Source: a virus
DNA: 29,306 nt
IMG/VR virus record: IMGVR_UViG_3300030007_000015
Location: 1 to 29,306 of that record
Strand: one strand, 5' to 3'
Shown here: in pieces, positions 12,885-21,428 of the stretch
Position numbering within the stretch: the first letter of the stretch is position 1
Layout of the letters: each line of letters starts with the position of its first letter
Made by a program: the position numbers and the translations under genes
Notes under the pieces: model-generated
Told to the model about the DNA's origin: nothing
Database searches by the model: none
The model's input: the letters and a program-made list of their open reading frames with translations, nothing else

Positions 12885-14128
12885 TTGACGGTGTTCTGTA
12901 CGCCTTTAGTAGTGACTGGGCGACAGATGTACTTTACGACGCGCCGATAGGTTCCGTGCGCTGGCGCTGGATGTACGGCGGTCGCGGTGGCGGTAAGTCG
13001 GTTGAAATAGCTCGCTCTCTGGTTATTCAGGGCGCGATTGAGCCGATGATCATCCTCTGCGCGCGTGAGTTCCAAAACTCAATCAACGATTCCGTGCTGG
13101 CGCTGCTGGACGCTGAGATCCACGCGCTCGGCCTCGCTCACTTCTACAAAGTAAAGAACAACGAAATCGAGGGGCGTAACGGCACCCGTTTTGCGTTTAA
13201 AGGCCTGCGTAACAACATCCAGAGCATCAAGTCGATGTACGGCATCAAGATTTGCTGGGTGGAAGAGGCGCAGACGGTATCGCAAGACAGCTGGGACACC
13301 CTCGGCCCGACCGTTCGCGCCAATAAGTCAGAAGTTTGGGTTTCCTATAACCCACGCGAGGCAACCGACCCAACGTACATGTTGATGAAGCGCCACGAAG
13401 AAGACCCGCCGGACGGTGGAGCTATCATCCGCCAGGTTAACTATCCGGATAACGCCTTCTTCCCTGACGTTCTACGGCAGGAAATGGAGTACTGCAAACG
13501 CATCGACTACGAGGCATACGAGCATATTTGGCTTGGCTTGCCGAGGGCGATTAGCGAGGCGGTTATCTTCTCCGGCAAGTACCGCGTCGAAGCATTCCCC
13601 GATGACTTGTACCTTCAGGCTGATCGACTCTTCTTTGGCGCTGACTTCGGCTTCTCGCAAGACCCTTCCACGCTCATCCGCTGCTTCATGCTCGATAACT
13701 CACTGTATATCGAATATGAGGCTTACGGCGTGGGCGTCGAGCTGGTCCAAATGGCTCAGTTCTACGACTCAATCCCCGAGGCGCGAAAGTGGCCCATTCA
13801 TGGCGATAACAGCCGACCGGAGACGATCAGCTACATCGGACAGCAAGGCTTCAACATCGATGCCGCGTCGAAATGGCCAGGCAGCGTAGAAGACGGCATC
13901 ACTTACCTTCGCAGCTTCGAAACGATAGTCATCCATGAGCGCTGTAAGCACATGGTCGATGAGGCGCGCCTCTACTCCTATAAAACCGACCGGCTGACTG
14001 GGGAAATCCTCCCGATCATCGTCGATAAACATAACCACTGTTGGGATGCCGTGCGATATGGCCTTGATGGCTACATCACCAGCGCGGACGGCCTTGGATC
14101 GTGGGCTGCACTCGGTAAAAGAGGTTAA
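12830..14128 (+). CDS. terL: Terminase large subunit, PBSX/Terminase_3-like
   Basis: This is a 432-residue packaging motor if read from the GTG at 12830. A TTG at 12815 is the only other upstream choice, and neither has a good ribosome site, so the start is uncertain and translation may be coupled to terS. Walker A is GGRGGGKS (50-57) and Walker B is ICWVEE (141-146). The RNase H-like nuclease has Asp272 (GADFGFSQD), Asp326 (HGDN) and Asp407 ([13 protein letters not shown]). It uses ATP to thread DNA into the prohead and cuts the concatemer. Confidence 0.93.
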   Translation: MGFPHGEAARGKNDSPVIIDGVLYAFSSDWATDVLYDAPIGSVRWRWMYGGRGGGKSVEIARSLVIQGAIEPMIILCAREFQNSINDSVLALLDAEIHALGLAHFYKVKNNEIEGRNGTRFAFKGLRNNIQSIKSMYGIKICWVEEAQTVSQDSWDTLGPTVRANKSEVWVSYNPREATDPTYMLMKRHEEDPPDGGAIIRQVNYPDNAFFPDVLRQEMEYCKRIDYEAYEHIWLGLPRAISEAVIFSGKYRVEAFPDDLYLQADRLFFGADFGFSQDPSTLIRCFMLDNSLYIEYEAYGVGVELVQMAQFYDSIPEARKWPIHGDNSRPETISYIGQQGFNIDAASKWPGSVEDGITYLRSFETIVIHERCKHMVDEARLYSYKTDRLTGEILPIIVDKHNHCWDAVRYGLDGYITSADGLGSWAALGKRG

Positions 14129-14129
14129 A

Positions 14130-15602
14130 ATGGCCCGAAAGCAACGCCGTACTGGCGAGCAGAAAAAGCCCGTCCGTACCGGCGACGGGTACAATAATTT
14201 CACAGCAAAACTAGGCGGGAACACTGCCAACATCCAGACCGGCGGCAGCTATCAGCCCGGATACATCTCGCGTAATCGTGTCCAGCTTGAATTCGCCTAC
14301 CGCTCATCGTTCCTTGTGGGCGCTGGCGTGGATGCAATGGCAGATGACATGACCCGCAAGGGCATTAACATCAGCTCAAAATTGAAGCCAGGCCAAAAGG
14401 GAAAGTTTGAAACCTTTTGGGACGATATTGCCGCTTGGGACGAGGTAAACAACACGCTCAAGTGGTCACGCCTGTATGGCGGTGCGCTGTTGGTGGTTCT
14501 CATTGAAGGTCAGGACATGAGCACGCCGCTCAACCTCGACCGCATCAAAGAGGGCCAGTTTAAGGGGTTGATGGTATTCGACCGCTGGATGGTTAACCCA
14601 ACCTATTACGACCTCATAACGGATTATGGTCCCGATTTTGGTAAGCCTAAGTTTTACAAAGTGGTGACCAACCAGCAGGGCATTCCTCCTTGGAAAATTC
14701 ACCACTCACGTCTGGTCCGCATGGAGGGTGACTCGCTCCCCTTCCAGCAAGCTCAGACGGAAAACGGCTGGGGGATGTCGGTTGTCGAACGCATTTTCGA
14801 GCGCGTTCAAGCATTCGATACAGCGACGGTCGGCACGACTCAGCTAATCCACAAAGCGCACCTGCGAACGTATAGCATCGAAGGCTTGCGAAAAATCCTC
14901 GCGACGGGCGGCGTGATGGAGGAGGGGCTAAACAAGCACATGGATATGATCCGTGAGTTTCAGACAATCGAAGGCATGACCATCATGGATGCCAGCGATA
15001 AGTTTGAGACTCACAGTTATTCGTTTGCTGGCATCGCTGACGTCATTCTTCGCTTTGCTGAGCAGGTTTCAGGTGCTACCGGCATTCCTCTTGTGCGGCT
15101 ATTTGGTCAGTCACCCTCTGGATTTAGTACCGGAGACGGCGACCTTGAGAACTATTACAGCCGCGTTAACTCGTTGCAGGAACGGCGCTTACGCCGCCCC
15201 ATTCGCTGGCTGCTCGATATCTCATGGCGCTCTCTATTCGGCGAACCCCTGCCGGAAGACTTCACCTTCGAGTTTAACAAGCTTTGGGAAATGTCAGATA
15301 CCGACCGGGCGACCATGGCCAGCAACGTCACAACCGCGCTGGCGACTGCCGTTCGTGATATTGGCATGTCTCCCGCCGCTGCTCTGAGCGACCTGCGGAA
15401 TATGTCTGATGTGATTGGTATTGGCGGATCCATCACCGACGAGGATATTGAAAATGCGAAGTCGCAGTGGGAGGAGCCTGAACCTGAAGCCAGCGCTGCG
15501 CCGTCGTTCAGAGACCCAGTATCAGAAAAGCCTACTGGGGATAGTCAGCCAAATAAACGAAATAGTAACTGGCTCCTACGATGGTTCCCAAGCCAGCGCT
15601 GA
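14130..15602 (+). CDS. Portal protein, DUF1073/gp6-like
   Basis: This is a 490-residue protein from the ATG at 14130 with AGAGG upstream. It has the order typical of the DUF1073 portal family: YRSSFLVGAGVDAMADDMTR (about 55-74), KWSRLYGGALLVVLIEGQD, the DRWMVNP segment, and a C-terminal ATGIPLVRLFGQSPSGFSTG. It forms the dodecameric ring at the head vertex through which DNA passes and to which the tail attaches. The last 149 bases overlap the MuF-like gene in another frame. The C-terminus (EPEPEASAAPSFRDPVSEKP) looks disordered. Confidence 0.9.
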   Translation: MARKQRRTGEQKKPVRTGDGYNNFTAKLGGNTANIQTGGSYQPGYISRNRVQLEFAYRSSFLVGAGVDAMADDMTRKGINISSKLKPGQKGKFETFWDDIAAWDEVNNTLKWSRLYGGALLVVLIEGQDMSTPLNLDRIKEGQFKGLMVFDRWMVNPTYYDLITDYGPDFGKPKFYKVVTNQQGIPPWKIHHSRLVRMEGDSLPFQQAQTENGWGMSVVERIFERVQAFDTATVGTTQLIHKAHLRTYSIEGLRKILATGGVMEEGLNKHMDMIREFQTIEGMTIMDASDKFETHSYSFAGIADVILRFAEQVSGATGIPLVRLFGQSPSGFSTGDGDLENYYSRVNSLQERRLRRPIRWLLDISWRSLFGEPLPEDFTFEFNKLWEMSDTDRATMASNVTTALATAVRDIGMSPAAALSDLRNMSDVIGIGGSITDEDIENAKSQWEEPEPEASAAPSFRDPVSEKPTGDSQPNKRNSNWLLRWFPSQR

Positions 15603-16206
15603 TACCGTTGCTGGACATCTGATCGATTACTCTCAGGTTATCAATGACTGGTCCACTCAGGTCGCGCAGAAGATGTTTCTGCAAGTTGAGAGCGAAGAGT
15701 GGAATCAGTGGCGCTCGGTATCACAACAAATATCTGAGGGGCTGCGTGACATTGTCGGCAACACGCCGGTAGGTCTAGTAGCGCAGGACATCGTTTACCG
15801 CCAAGTCCAGATGATGCGGTCGCTTCCCCTTGAGGCGGCTGGACGTGTCAAAGACATTCAGGACCGCGCTATTCAGGCGGTCATTAATGGCGAGCGTCCT
15901 GAAGATCTGTACAACATGATCATGCAGTCAGGCGATGTTGCGGCCAGCCGCGCGAGGATGATTGCCCGGACCGAAATTGGACGAGCTACTGGCGCACTCA
16001 CGGAGGCTCGGGCGGTCTCGGTTGGCTCTGAGGGCTATTGGTGGCGCATCGAGGGAGCTGGTACGCGTCCATCGCATAAAAAAATGCGGGACAAGTTCGT
16101 TTACTGGCATAGCCCGCCAACGCTCGACGGCATGACCGGCCACGCCGGCTGCTTGCCTAATTGCAAATGCTGGCCTGACGTTCAGATCCCATCCCCAAGA
16201 AAATAA
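15454..16206 (+). CDS. MuF/SPP1 gp7-like head morphogenesis protein
   Basis: This is a 250-residue protein. The ATG at 15454 has GAGG upstream and gives an N-terminus typical of the family (LRRRSETQYQKSLLGIVSQI). The C-terminal Mu F domain shows MIARTEIGRATGALTEA, WWRIEGAGTRPSHKKMRDKF and the ending GCLPNCKCWPDV. MuF-like proteins are minor head components bound to the portal and may enter the cell with DNA. It starts inside the portal gene in a second frame. A terminator follows the stop. Confidence 0.85.
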   Translation: MRSRSGRSLNLKPALRRRSETQYQKSLLGIVSQINEIVTGSYDGSQASADTVAGHLIDYSQVINDWSTQVAQKMFLQVESEEWNQWRSVSQQISEGLRDIVGNTPVGLVAQDIVYRQVQMMRSLPLEAAGRVKDIQDRAIQAVINGERPEDLYNMIMQSGDVAASRARMIARTEIGRATGALTEARAVSVGSEGYWWRIEGAGTRPSHKKMRDKFVYWHSPPTLDGMTGHAGCLPNCKCWPDVQIPSPRK

Positions 16207-16207
16207 C

Positions 16208-16231
16208 AGGCCGCCATCGAGCGGCTTTTTT
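16208..16231 (+). terminator. Terminator after the portal/MuF block
   Basis: GCCGC, loop CATCGA and GCGGC form a five-pair GC stem (extendable by A-T and G-T pairs), then six Ts. It splits the head operon after the MuF-like gene and would require Q-type read-through. Confidence 0.75.
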
Positions 16232-16257
16232 AATGCCCGCAATTCAGCAGGTGAACC

Positions 16258-16455
16258 ATGACAAAAAAAATAGTTATCGACTGCCGGAAAAATGAGCACG
16301 CCGCATTTATTCAAGTGACGGTCGGTGATGTTTCTGCCGTGTATAAGCGCGCCGGTGAGATATCGGTATTGACAGCATCTGGCCTGGGCAATGTGCGCCA
16401 GGTTAAGGCGCTTCTTCGCGAGTTCGTCAGGAATTCTGACCGCTCACTGACGTGA
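16258..16455 (+). CDS. Small hypothetical protein (65 aa)
   Basis: This 65-residue protein (MTKKIVIDCRKNEHAAFIQV) follows a good AGGTGA site. It seems to alternate strands and a final helix, forming a small alpha/beta fold. It lies between a terminator and the protease/scaffold gene. No family is recognised. It could be a late regulator or a minor virion component, with no evidence for either. Confidence 0.6.
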   Translation: MTKKIVIDCRKNEHAAFIQVTVGDVSAVYKRAGEISVLTASGLGNVRQVKALLREFVRNSDRSLT

Positions 16456-16463
16456 GGTAGGCG

Positions 16464-17717
16464 ATGAAATATTTCTTCACCACCCGCCTTGGAGAGACTC
16501 GATTTCTTCAGGCGGACGGTTCGCTGCTGTGCAAGGACGTACCGATAGCGAGAACAGGGACGCAGATTTATCTACCCGAAGAGATTGATCTCGAGGCTGA
16601 TGCCAGCGGAACGGTGACCGTGTACCGATTGGAGGATGAGGTCTTTTCTCCGGAAACCATGGCGAGCTTCGAAGGTGTTGCCGTCACGCTTGGTCATCCA
16701 GAAGACGCCGATGGGAATATCGTTTTCGTTAACCCAAGCAATTACGCAGAACTGGCCCACGGCCACATTCAGAACGTGCGGCGTGGGGTTGTCGAGCAAT
16801 CGAATCTCCTGCTGGCTGACGTCCTCGTCAAACGGCAAGAGGCTATCGACGCTATTAACGCCGGGCTTCGAGATGTGAGCTGCGGTTATGACGCGCTCTA
16901 TAAACAACTCTCGCCGGGTAAGGGCAAACAATACCAAATCACTGGAAACCATCTGGCTGTCGGTATCGACAGAGGCCGGGCGGGTTCTCGCTGTGCCATC
17001 GGGGATTCAGCCCCATCCATACCTGTCAAAAAGGAGAAGCCTGCAATGTCATGGCTGAAAAAACTGGCTACGGCCATCAAAACGAAAGATGAGGATGCTT
17101 TGCAACAACTCATCGACGAAGCGCCGGATATGCCATCTGATGGCATGGGTTCGATCCCCGGCGTAACCATCAACATGAACACACCCGCGCAGGCAACATC
17201 TTTACCGATGGAAAACAAAACCACGGTGGACGATAAGCCTGACCCGGAAAAAACCGGTGATGAAGAAGTGCCCGATTGGGCTAAGGCGCTCATTGATCGG
17301 CTGGATAAGCTTGAGGGTAAGACGGCAGACGCTGACCCTGACGATTTGCCAACAACCGATGAAGATATCGAAGAGGATAAAAAAGTCACAGGTGATGCCG
17401 CGTACAAACGCAACATTATCGCTGACGCTGAGATCCTCTCTCCGGGCTTTGCTCCAAAGGGTGATAAAGGCCTAAAGCGCCAGGTGCTGAACCACGTCGT
17501 GCGCACTGGCGACAGTCTGAAAAGTTTCGGCGTGGAAGACTTCACCAAAGCGCCTAAGGCTACGGTCGACGCGGTCTTTGCCGCTGCCGTGACGCTGAAT
17601 AAAGCGAAGAACCAAATCGCGCCTCTCGGCGTGCGAACTGGTGACACCCACCGCGGGGCGGTTACACCGTCCCAACTCAATAAAATCAACGCCGACTTCT
17701 GGAAGCGCAACCCATAA
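16464..17717 (+). CDS. DUF2213 prohead protease fused to scaffold domain
   Basis: This is a 417-residue protein. Residues 1 to about 190 match the DUF2213 family, thought to be head maturation proteases, with VTLGHPED, LRDVSCGYDALY, GNHLAVGIDRGRAGSRCAIG and neighbouring conserved segments. Residues about 195-417 are acidic, low-complexity and helical (EEVPDWAKALIDRLDKLEGK), as in scaffolding domains. A second ribosome site and ATG (17046) lie exactly at the junction, so a separate scaffold can be made in the same frame. It precedes decoration and capsid genes, the usual order. Confidence 0.82.
   Translation: MKYFFTTRLGETRFLQADGSLLCKDVPIARTGTQIYLPEEIDLEADASGTVTVYRLEDEVFSPETMASFEGVAVTLGHPEDADGNIVFVNPSNYAELAHGHIQNVRRGVVEQSNLLLADVLVKRQEAIDAINAGLRDVSCGYDALYKQLSPGKGKQYQITGNHLAVGIDRGRAGSRCAIGDSAPSIPVKKEKPAMSWLKKLATAIKTKDEDALQQLIDEAPDMPSDGMGSIPGVTINMNTPAQATSLPMENKTTVDDKPDPEKTGDEEVPDWAKALIDRLDKLEGKTADADPDDLPTTDEDIEEDKKVTGDAAYKRNIIADAEILSPGFAPKGDKGLKRQVLNHVVRTGDSLKSFGVEDFTKAPKATVDAVFAAAVTLNKAKNQIAPLGVRTGDTHRGAVTPSQLNKINADFWKRNP
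17031..17036 (+). promoter_or_regulatory. Internal ribosome site for a scaffold product
   Basis: AAGGAG at 17031-17036 is nine bases before an in-frame ATG at 17046 inside the protease gene. It would start a 223-residue protein (MSWLKKLATAIKTKDEDALQ), similar to the lambda C/Nu3 layout. Confidence 0.6.
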
Positions 17718-17727
17718 GGTAACCCCC

Positions 17728-18246
17728 ATGGCTGGAAATGCTTATGTAACCCGGATGCCCCTTGGCATTTCCGGTGCAGTAACTCGCCTGCAAGATCTGA
17801 CCGCTGAGCCGGTAATTCTCGATAGCGTTAAAGTTTTCGACCAGTTTGGACTCGCGGGCAAATGGAGTGGCAATAAGTTCGTGCCACTGGAAGCTGGGGA
17901 CGACATTGCTGTCGTTGCTGGAATTCTGATCCGCCCTTACCCAACGCAGGCTCAAAAAGACATTGCTTACCTTGGCGTAACTGCGGGTGTAACCGGCGAT
18001 CGCCTCGCTCGCGGCTACATCTGCGTTAGCGTCCCTGTAGGTCAGGCAACGGCAGCAGTTAAAGACGCGAAAGTTTACGTCCGCGTGGCAGCACCAACAA
18101 CAGCAAGCCCTCTTGGCTCTTTGCTGCTTGCGCAAGACGCAACCGCTTCTAACACCCCTGAGCTACCACTGGCGAAAGTCATGGGGCCGGGAGACGGCAT
18201 CGCTGGCGCTGGCAAAGGTCACATCGAAATCGCTTACAACATTTAA
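17728..18246 (+). CDS. Head decoration/cement protein
   Basis: This is a 172-residue protein from the ATG at 17728 (TAAGGT upstream), beginning MAGNAYVTRMPLGISGAVTR. It is rich in beta strand, Ala, Gly and Val and lacks charged clusters. It sits between the protease/scaffold and major capsid genes, the normal place for decoration or cement proteins such as gp24-like cement. It would trim the outside of the capsid and stabilise it after expansion. Family naming is by context and general resemblance. Confidence 0.7.
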   Translation: MAGNAYVTRMPLGISGAVTRLQDLTAEPVILDSVKVFDQFGLAGKWSGNKFVPLEAGDDIAVVAGILIRPYPTQAQKDIAYLGVTAGVTGDRLARGYICVSVPVGQATAAVKDAKVYVRVAAPTTASPLGSLLLAQDATASNTPELPLAKVMGPGDGIAGAGKGHIEIAYNI

Positions 18247-18256
18247 GGAACACTGA

Positions 18257-19204
18257 ATGTTTACTATTGATAAAGCCACCAAAGATGCGGCTGGCGCGTT
18301 CCTCGTTGGTGAGCTGGAACGTCTTGACCAGACGCTAAACCTGCCGCTTGTTTCCTACAAGTGGTCCCGTGACATGCCACTGCGTAGTGACGTGTCTATC
18401 GCTGACGAACTGTCATCTTTCACCAACACCGACCTTGCAGCAGCGGGTGGCGTTAACCCGAATGGTAAAAACTGGATTGGCAAAAATTCAACCGCTATCC
18501 CAACTACCAACCTGTACATCGAGAAAACGGCTCAGCCACTCACTCTGTGGGGTATGGAATTGGGCTGGACATTGCCAGAGCTGGCCTCGGCGCAACAATT
18601 AGGCCGTCCGGTTGATGCGCAGAAGTACGACGCTATGCAACTCAAATGGAATATGGACGTCGATGAGCAGGTTTATATCGGCGATACCGATCTCGGCATT
18701 ACCGGATTGCTGAATCTGGCGCAGGTTATTCCCGTTGCTGCAGCTGCTGCATGGACAGCCACGACTGATCCTGACGTAATCGTGCAGGACATCAATCTGC
18801 TGCTGACATCCGCCTGGTTGTCTTCCGGCTACGCAATGTGCCCGCGTAAAGTTGGTATGGCGCCAGAGTTGTTTGGTCTGCTGACCAGCAAGAAGGTTTC
18901 ATCTGCAGGGAATATCTCCGTACTCGAGTACGTGAAGATCAACAGTATCGCCTTCCAAGAGAACGGCGAACCACTGGAAATTGTCTCCATGAAGTGGGCG
19001 AGCAAGCGCGGTTCGGCTGGCGCGCATCGTGTGGTGGCTTACACGCAGGATGAGAAATATATTCGCTTCCCGTTGGTGCCGCTGCTGAATACGCCACTGG
19101 AGTATCGCGGCATTTACCAACTGACTACCTATTACGGACGTCTTGGTCAGATCGAAGCGCCATACGGCAACACCATCGCATACCTGGATGTTCCGGTAGC
19201 CTGA
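18257..19204 (+). CDS. Major capsid protein, DUF2184-like
   Basis: This is a 315-residue protein preceded by AAGGAA, first in abundance by position (after scaffold and decoration genes). It has the pattern of the DUF2184 capsid family: PLVSYKWSRDMPLRSDVSIA, MELGWTLPELASAQQLGRPV (about 95-114), NMDVDEQVYIGDTDLGITGL and the closing YQLTTYYGRLGQIEAPYGNT. It builds the icosahedral shell with an HK97-type fold expected. No delta domain is visible at the N-terminus, consistent with a separate scaffold. Confidence 0.88.
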   Translation: MFTIDKATKDAAGAFLVGELERLDQTLNLPLVSYKWSRDMPLRSDVSIADELSSFTNTDLAAAGGVNPNGKNWIGKNSTAIPTTNLYIEKTAQPLTLWGMELGWTLPELASAQQLGRPVDAQKYDAMQLKWNMDVDEQVYIGDTDLGITGLLNLAQVIPVAAAAAWTATTDPDVIVQDINLLLTSAWLSSGYAMCPRKVGMAPELFGLLTSKKVSSAGNISVLEYVKINSIAFQENGEPLEIVSMKWASKRGSAGAHRVVAYTQDEKYIRFPLVPLLNTPLEYRGIYQLTTYYGRLGQIEAPYGNTIAYLDVPVA

Positions 19205-19210
19205 TAAATG

Positions 19211-19230
19211 TGCGGGGGAAACCCCGCCGT
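19211..19230 (+). promoter_or_regulatory. GAAA-tetraloop hairpin after the capsid gene
   Basis: GCGGGG, GAAA, CCCCGC is a perfect six-pair stem capped by a GNRA tetraloop, seven bases after the capsid stop. Only a short T run follows, so it is a weak terminator at best. It may attenuate transcription or protect the abundant capsid mRNA 3' end. Confidence 0.45.
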
Positions 19231-19244
19231 TTCTGGAGAAATCA

Positions 19245-19625
19245 ATGAAATATCTCGTATCCACTGCAGCAACGCTCCGCTTTGCTGATGGTTCTCAGGT
19301 TGAGCTGGTTCCCGGTATTCATAGCTTTGATAAGCAGGTCGCCGAGCACTGGGCGTTTGGCGCTCATGCCAAAGCCGTCAATGATTCCGAGCTTGAAAAT
19401 CTGAACTATGACGCTGATCTGACCCTAAAGGTTAATGAGCTGAAAGGTGAAATCACCGAACTGAAAGCACAGGTGGACGCCAAAGACGGTGAAATCACCG
19501 AACTGAAAGCACAGGTGGCATTACTAACCAACGCGCAAACCCCCGATGACAAAACCGAAGTGACACAGCCTGGTGCAGAACAGGAGACTGGCAATGCCAA
19601 AAAACAGTCTTCTACCAACAAGTGA
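19245..19625 (+). CDS. STY1053-like phage protein with coiled-coil repeat
   Basis: This 126-residue protein starts MKYLVSTAATLRFADGSQVE after TCTGGAG. The N-terminal half is a small beta-rich fold. Residues about 62-95 are a coiled coil carrying a 14-residue repeat (GEITELKAQVDAKD, then GEITELKAQVALLT), with a disordered Gln/Thr/Lys-rich tail. At DNA level the repeat is 31 identical bases at 19446 and 19488. It lies between capsid and connector genes, so a head-associated role is likely. The exact function is unknown. Confidence 0.7.
   Translation: MKYLVSTAATLRFADGSQVELVPGIHSFDKQVAEHWAFGAHAKAVNDSELENLNYDADLTLKVNELKGEITELKAQVDAKDGEITELKAQVALLTNAQTPDDKTEVTQPGAEQETGNAKKQSSTNK
19446..19518. repeat. 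31-bp direct repeat, period 42
   Basis: The 31 bases starting GGTGAAATCACCGAACTGAA occur at 19446-19476 and identically at 19488-19518. The period of 42 bases keeps frame and adds exactly two heptads of coiled coil, so it looks like a recent in-frame duplication. Confidence 0.85.
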
Positions 19626-20001
19626 TCAGTTTCGAACTGATTTCCCCGAATTTTCCGATCTAACGCGATATCCAGACAGTGCTGTTAACTTTTACCTAAC
19701 TCAAGCTGACAACCTACTTCTGCAAGAACGGTTCGGCGATCAGTTCGTATACCTAGCTGAGTTATTTACGGCGCATTACACAGAGCTGCGCGGGCGCCGT
19801 AGTGCGCAGGCTGCACTTGGTGCTGTCAACTCATCCGGTGGTGGCATTCTGACATCGAAATCGGTTGATAAGGTCAGTGCCAGTTACGACGTTTCGGGGA
19901 TCATTAACCCTGATGCAGGGTTCTGGAATAACACTGATTATGGACGCGAATTCTTCTGGTGGTGGGAGATGTCCGGCGCGGGTGGGAGGCAGCTGCTATG
20001 A
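19594..20001 (+). CDS. DUF4054-like head-tail connector protein
   Basis: This is a 135-residue protein from the ATG at 19594 with GGAG seven bases upstream, overlapping the previous stop. The arrangement (SDQFRTDFPEFSDLTRYPDS, FYLTQADNLLLQERFGDQFV, then a helix and a disordered SSGGGILTSKSVDKVSASYD) fits DUF4054, an adaptor-type connector that sits under the portal ring. Its last codon overlaps the next start (ATGA). The assignment is based on family pattern and position directly after the capsid block. Confidence 0.75.
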   Translation: MPKNSLLPTSDQFRTDFPEFSDLTRYPDSAVNFYLTQADNLLLQERFGDQFVYLAELFTAHYTELRGRRSAQAALGAVNSSGGGILTSKSVDKVSASYDVSGIINPDAGFWNNTDYGREFFWWWEMSGAGGRQLL

Positions 20002-20504
20002 AAAGCGGGCTGACGGTCAGGACCGATAATGCGTCAACTATCCTCGAGTCTCTTAAAAAGCTGAGCAAGACGGATGTGCTGGTGGGCATTCCCGCTGAAA
20101 AAGCGGTTCGCGAAGATGGCGAAAAGCTAAATAACGCGGAAATAGGCTACCTACAGTCTACCGGCGCGACGATACAAATTGGCGGCACCACCGTCACGCT
20201 TCCGCCTCGGCCGTTCCTCGAAATGGGGATCGAAAACACCAAACCACGCACTACCGCGCACTTGAAGGCTGCCGCTATCGCCGCACTGGAAGGAAATTCA
20301 GATGCGGCTATGCGAGAACTCGAAAGCGCCGGACAGATAGCCCGCGACGGCGCTAAATCAGTAATTTCCTCCGGTGACCAGCTTCACCTCCTATCAGACA
20401 AAACCAAAGAGAGACGGCGCGCTCAAGGCATACCAGGCGATAAGCCGCTTTATGCCCGAGGCTATCTCCTTCGGTCGATCACGTATGTGGTAAGGAGCAA
20501 ATAA
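19998..20504 (+). CDS. Virion/tail completion protein, HK97 gp10 or Mu G-like
   Basis: This is a 168-residue protein from the ATG at 19998 (GGGAGGC upstream). Key segments are KTDVLVGIPAEKAVREDGEK, NNAEIGYLQSTGATIQIGGT and PPRPFLEMGIENTKP, followed by a helix and the ending DKPLYARGYLLRSITYVV. This NAEI...PPRPFL pattern is typical of phage proteins that finish the neck or tail end. It overlaps the connector upstream and the stopper-like gene downstream by a few bases. Confidence 0.7.
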   Translation: MKSGLTVRTDNASTILESLKKLSKTDVLVGIPAEKAVREDGEKLNNAEIGYLQSTGATIQIGGTTVTLPPRPFLEMGIENTKPRTTAHLKAAAIAALEGNSDAAMRELESAGQIARDGAKSVISSGDQLHLLSDKTKERRRAQGIPGDKPLYARGYLLRSITYVVRSK

Positions 20505-20890
20505 TGCCGTTTCTCGACGTATCAGAGGTGCTGCTGGATCCGGACTTCATGGATACTTCGCTGGTTTGTCATCGCAACGTTCAAACGACTGACGAAGATA
20601 ATTTCCCGGTGAACACGCCGACGGATATCCCTTTCTCGGGTGTCGTGACTGTTGACCGGGCGCTTGAAGCTAAGCGCATGGCGGCGGGTCAGAACATCAA
20701 TGGTGCAATCCTCATTGTAACGTCATTTCGCCTCACGCAAGGTCAGCCAGGCTTCGATGCTGACGGTGTGACCTATCAAGGTCGTGAATATCGCGTGACG
20801 TTTGTTGATCCCTACACTCGCTACGGTGCCGGATTCGTACAGGCCCATTGTGAGCTGATGGACTTTAATGGAGGGACGCCGATTGAGTAA
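20504..20890 (+). CDS. Head closure/stopper-like protein
   Basis: This 128-residue beta-rich protein begins MPFLDVSEVLLDPDFMDTSL and ends AHCELMDFNGGTPIE. Size, content and position between the completion protein and the neck terminator suit a head-tail stopper that plugs DNA in the filled head. Its ATG overlaps the previous stop. No specific motif fixes the family, so the name is by context. Confidence 0.6.
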   Translation: MPFLDVSEVLLDPDFMDTSLVCHRNVQTTDEDNFPVNTPTDIPFSGVVTVDRALEAKRMAAGQNINGAILIVTSFRLTQGQPGFDADGVTYQGREYRVTFVDPYTRYGAGFVQAHCELMDFNGGTPIE

Positions 20891-21425
20891 CGACACCACG
20901 GCAGCCGGATACCTGACATCGGTTGGAGATGAGCCCACTTATGACGAGGCGCTGGAACGTGAAATCAGCCGGTGGATCCGTGGCGTCACCAGGTTGGACA
21001 AAAATCTTGTTTATCCCCGCTGGACTGACCCGCAAACCCAGATACCCAAAAATGGCACCACCTGGTGCGCATTCGGCATTACCGCCATTCCTGAGGATGC
21101 CAATCCGGCTTATATCCAGTCAGATGAAAGCGCTGAACAGTGGTCACATGAAGCCATTGATATTTTGTGCTGCTTCTATGGGCCACAGGGAATGTCAGTT
21201 GCCTCGAGGTTCAGGGATGGACTGTTCGTTTCGCAAAACAACGCCGAGCTGAATCAGGCAGGTATGACGTTTAAGCAGTGTGGCCGTCTGCAGAGTCTCC
21301 CAGAGCTCATAAATAATCAATGGGTTCGCCGGTACGATCTCAGCGTCCAGTTACGCAGAAAAATCATCCGCACCTACGGCATCAAAACATTTCTCTCGAC
21401 CCAAGTTCAATTTTTCGGAGATTAA
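20883..21425 (+). CDS. Neck terminator protein, LIC_12616/gp12-like
   Basis: This is a 180-residue protein. The best start is the TTG at 20883 (LSNDTTAAGYLTSVGDEPTY), which has GGAGG eight bases upstream. An ATG at 20868 lies within that ribosome site. The body shows NLVYPRWTDPQTQIPKNGTT, AIDILCCFYGPQG and the ending VQFFGD, the pattern of gp12-like neck/tail terminators in contractile phages. It would cap the tail tube and join it to the head. It is directly followed by the sheath gene. Confidence 0.75.
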   Translation: MSNDTTAAGYLTSVGDEPTYDEALEREISRWIRGVTRLDKNLVYPRWTDPQTQIPKNGTTWCAFGITAIPEDANPAYIQSDESAEQWSHEAIDILCCFYGPQGMSVASRFRDGLFVSQNNAELNQAGMTFKQCGRLQSLPELINNQWVRRYDLSVQLRRKIIRTYGIKTFLSTQVQFFGD

Positions 21426-21428
21426 CCT

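Noticed and set aside
16898-17710. A 270-codon open frame on the minus strand across the protease/scaffold gene
   Set aside because: It is antisense to a well-supported gene, has Ser/Val-rich low-complexity translation, and lacks a ribosome site or gene neighbours in that direction.
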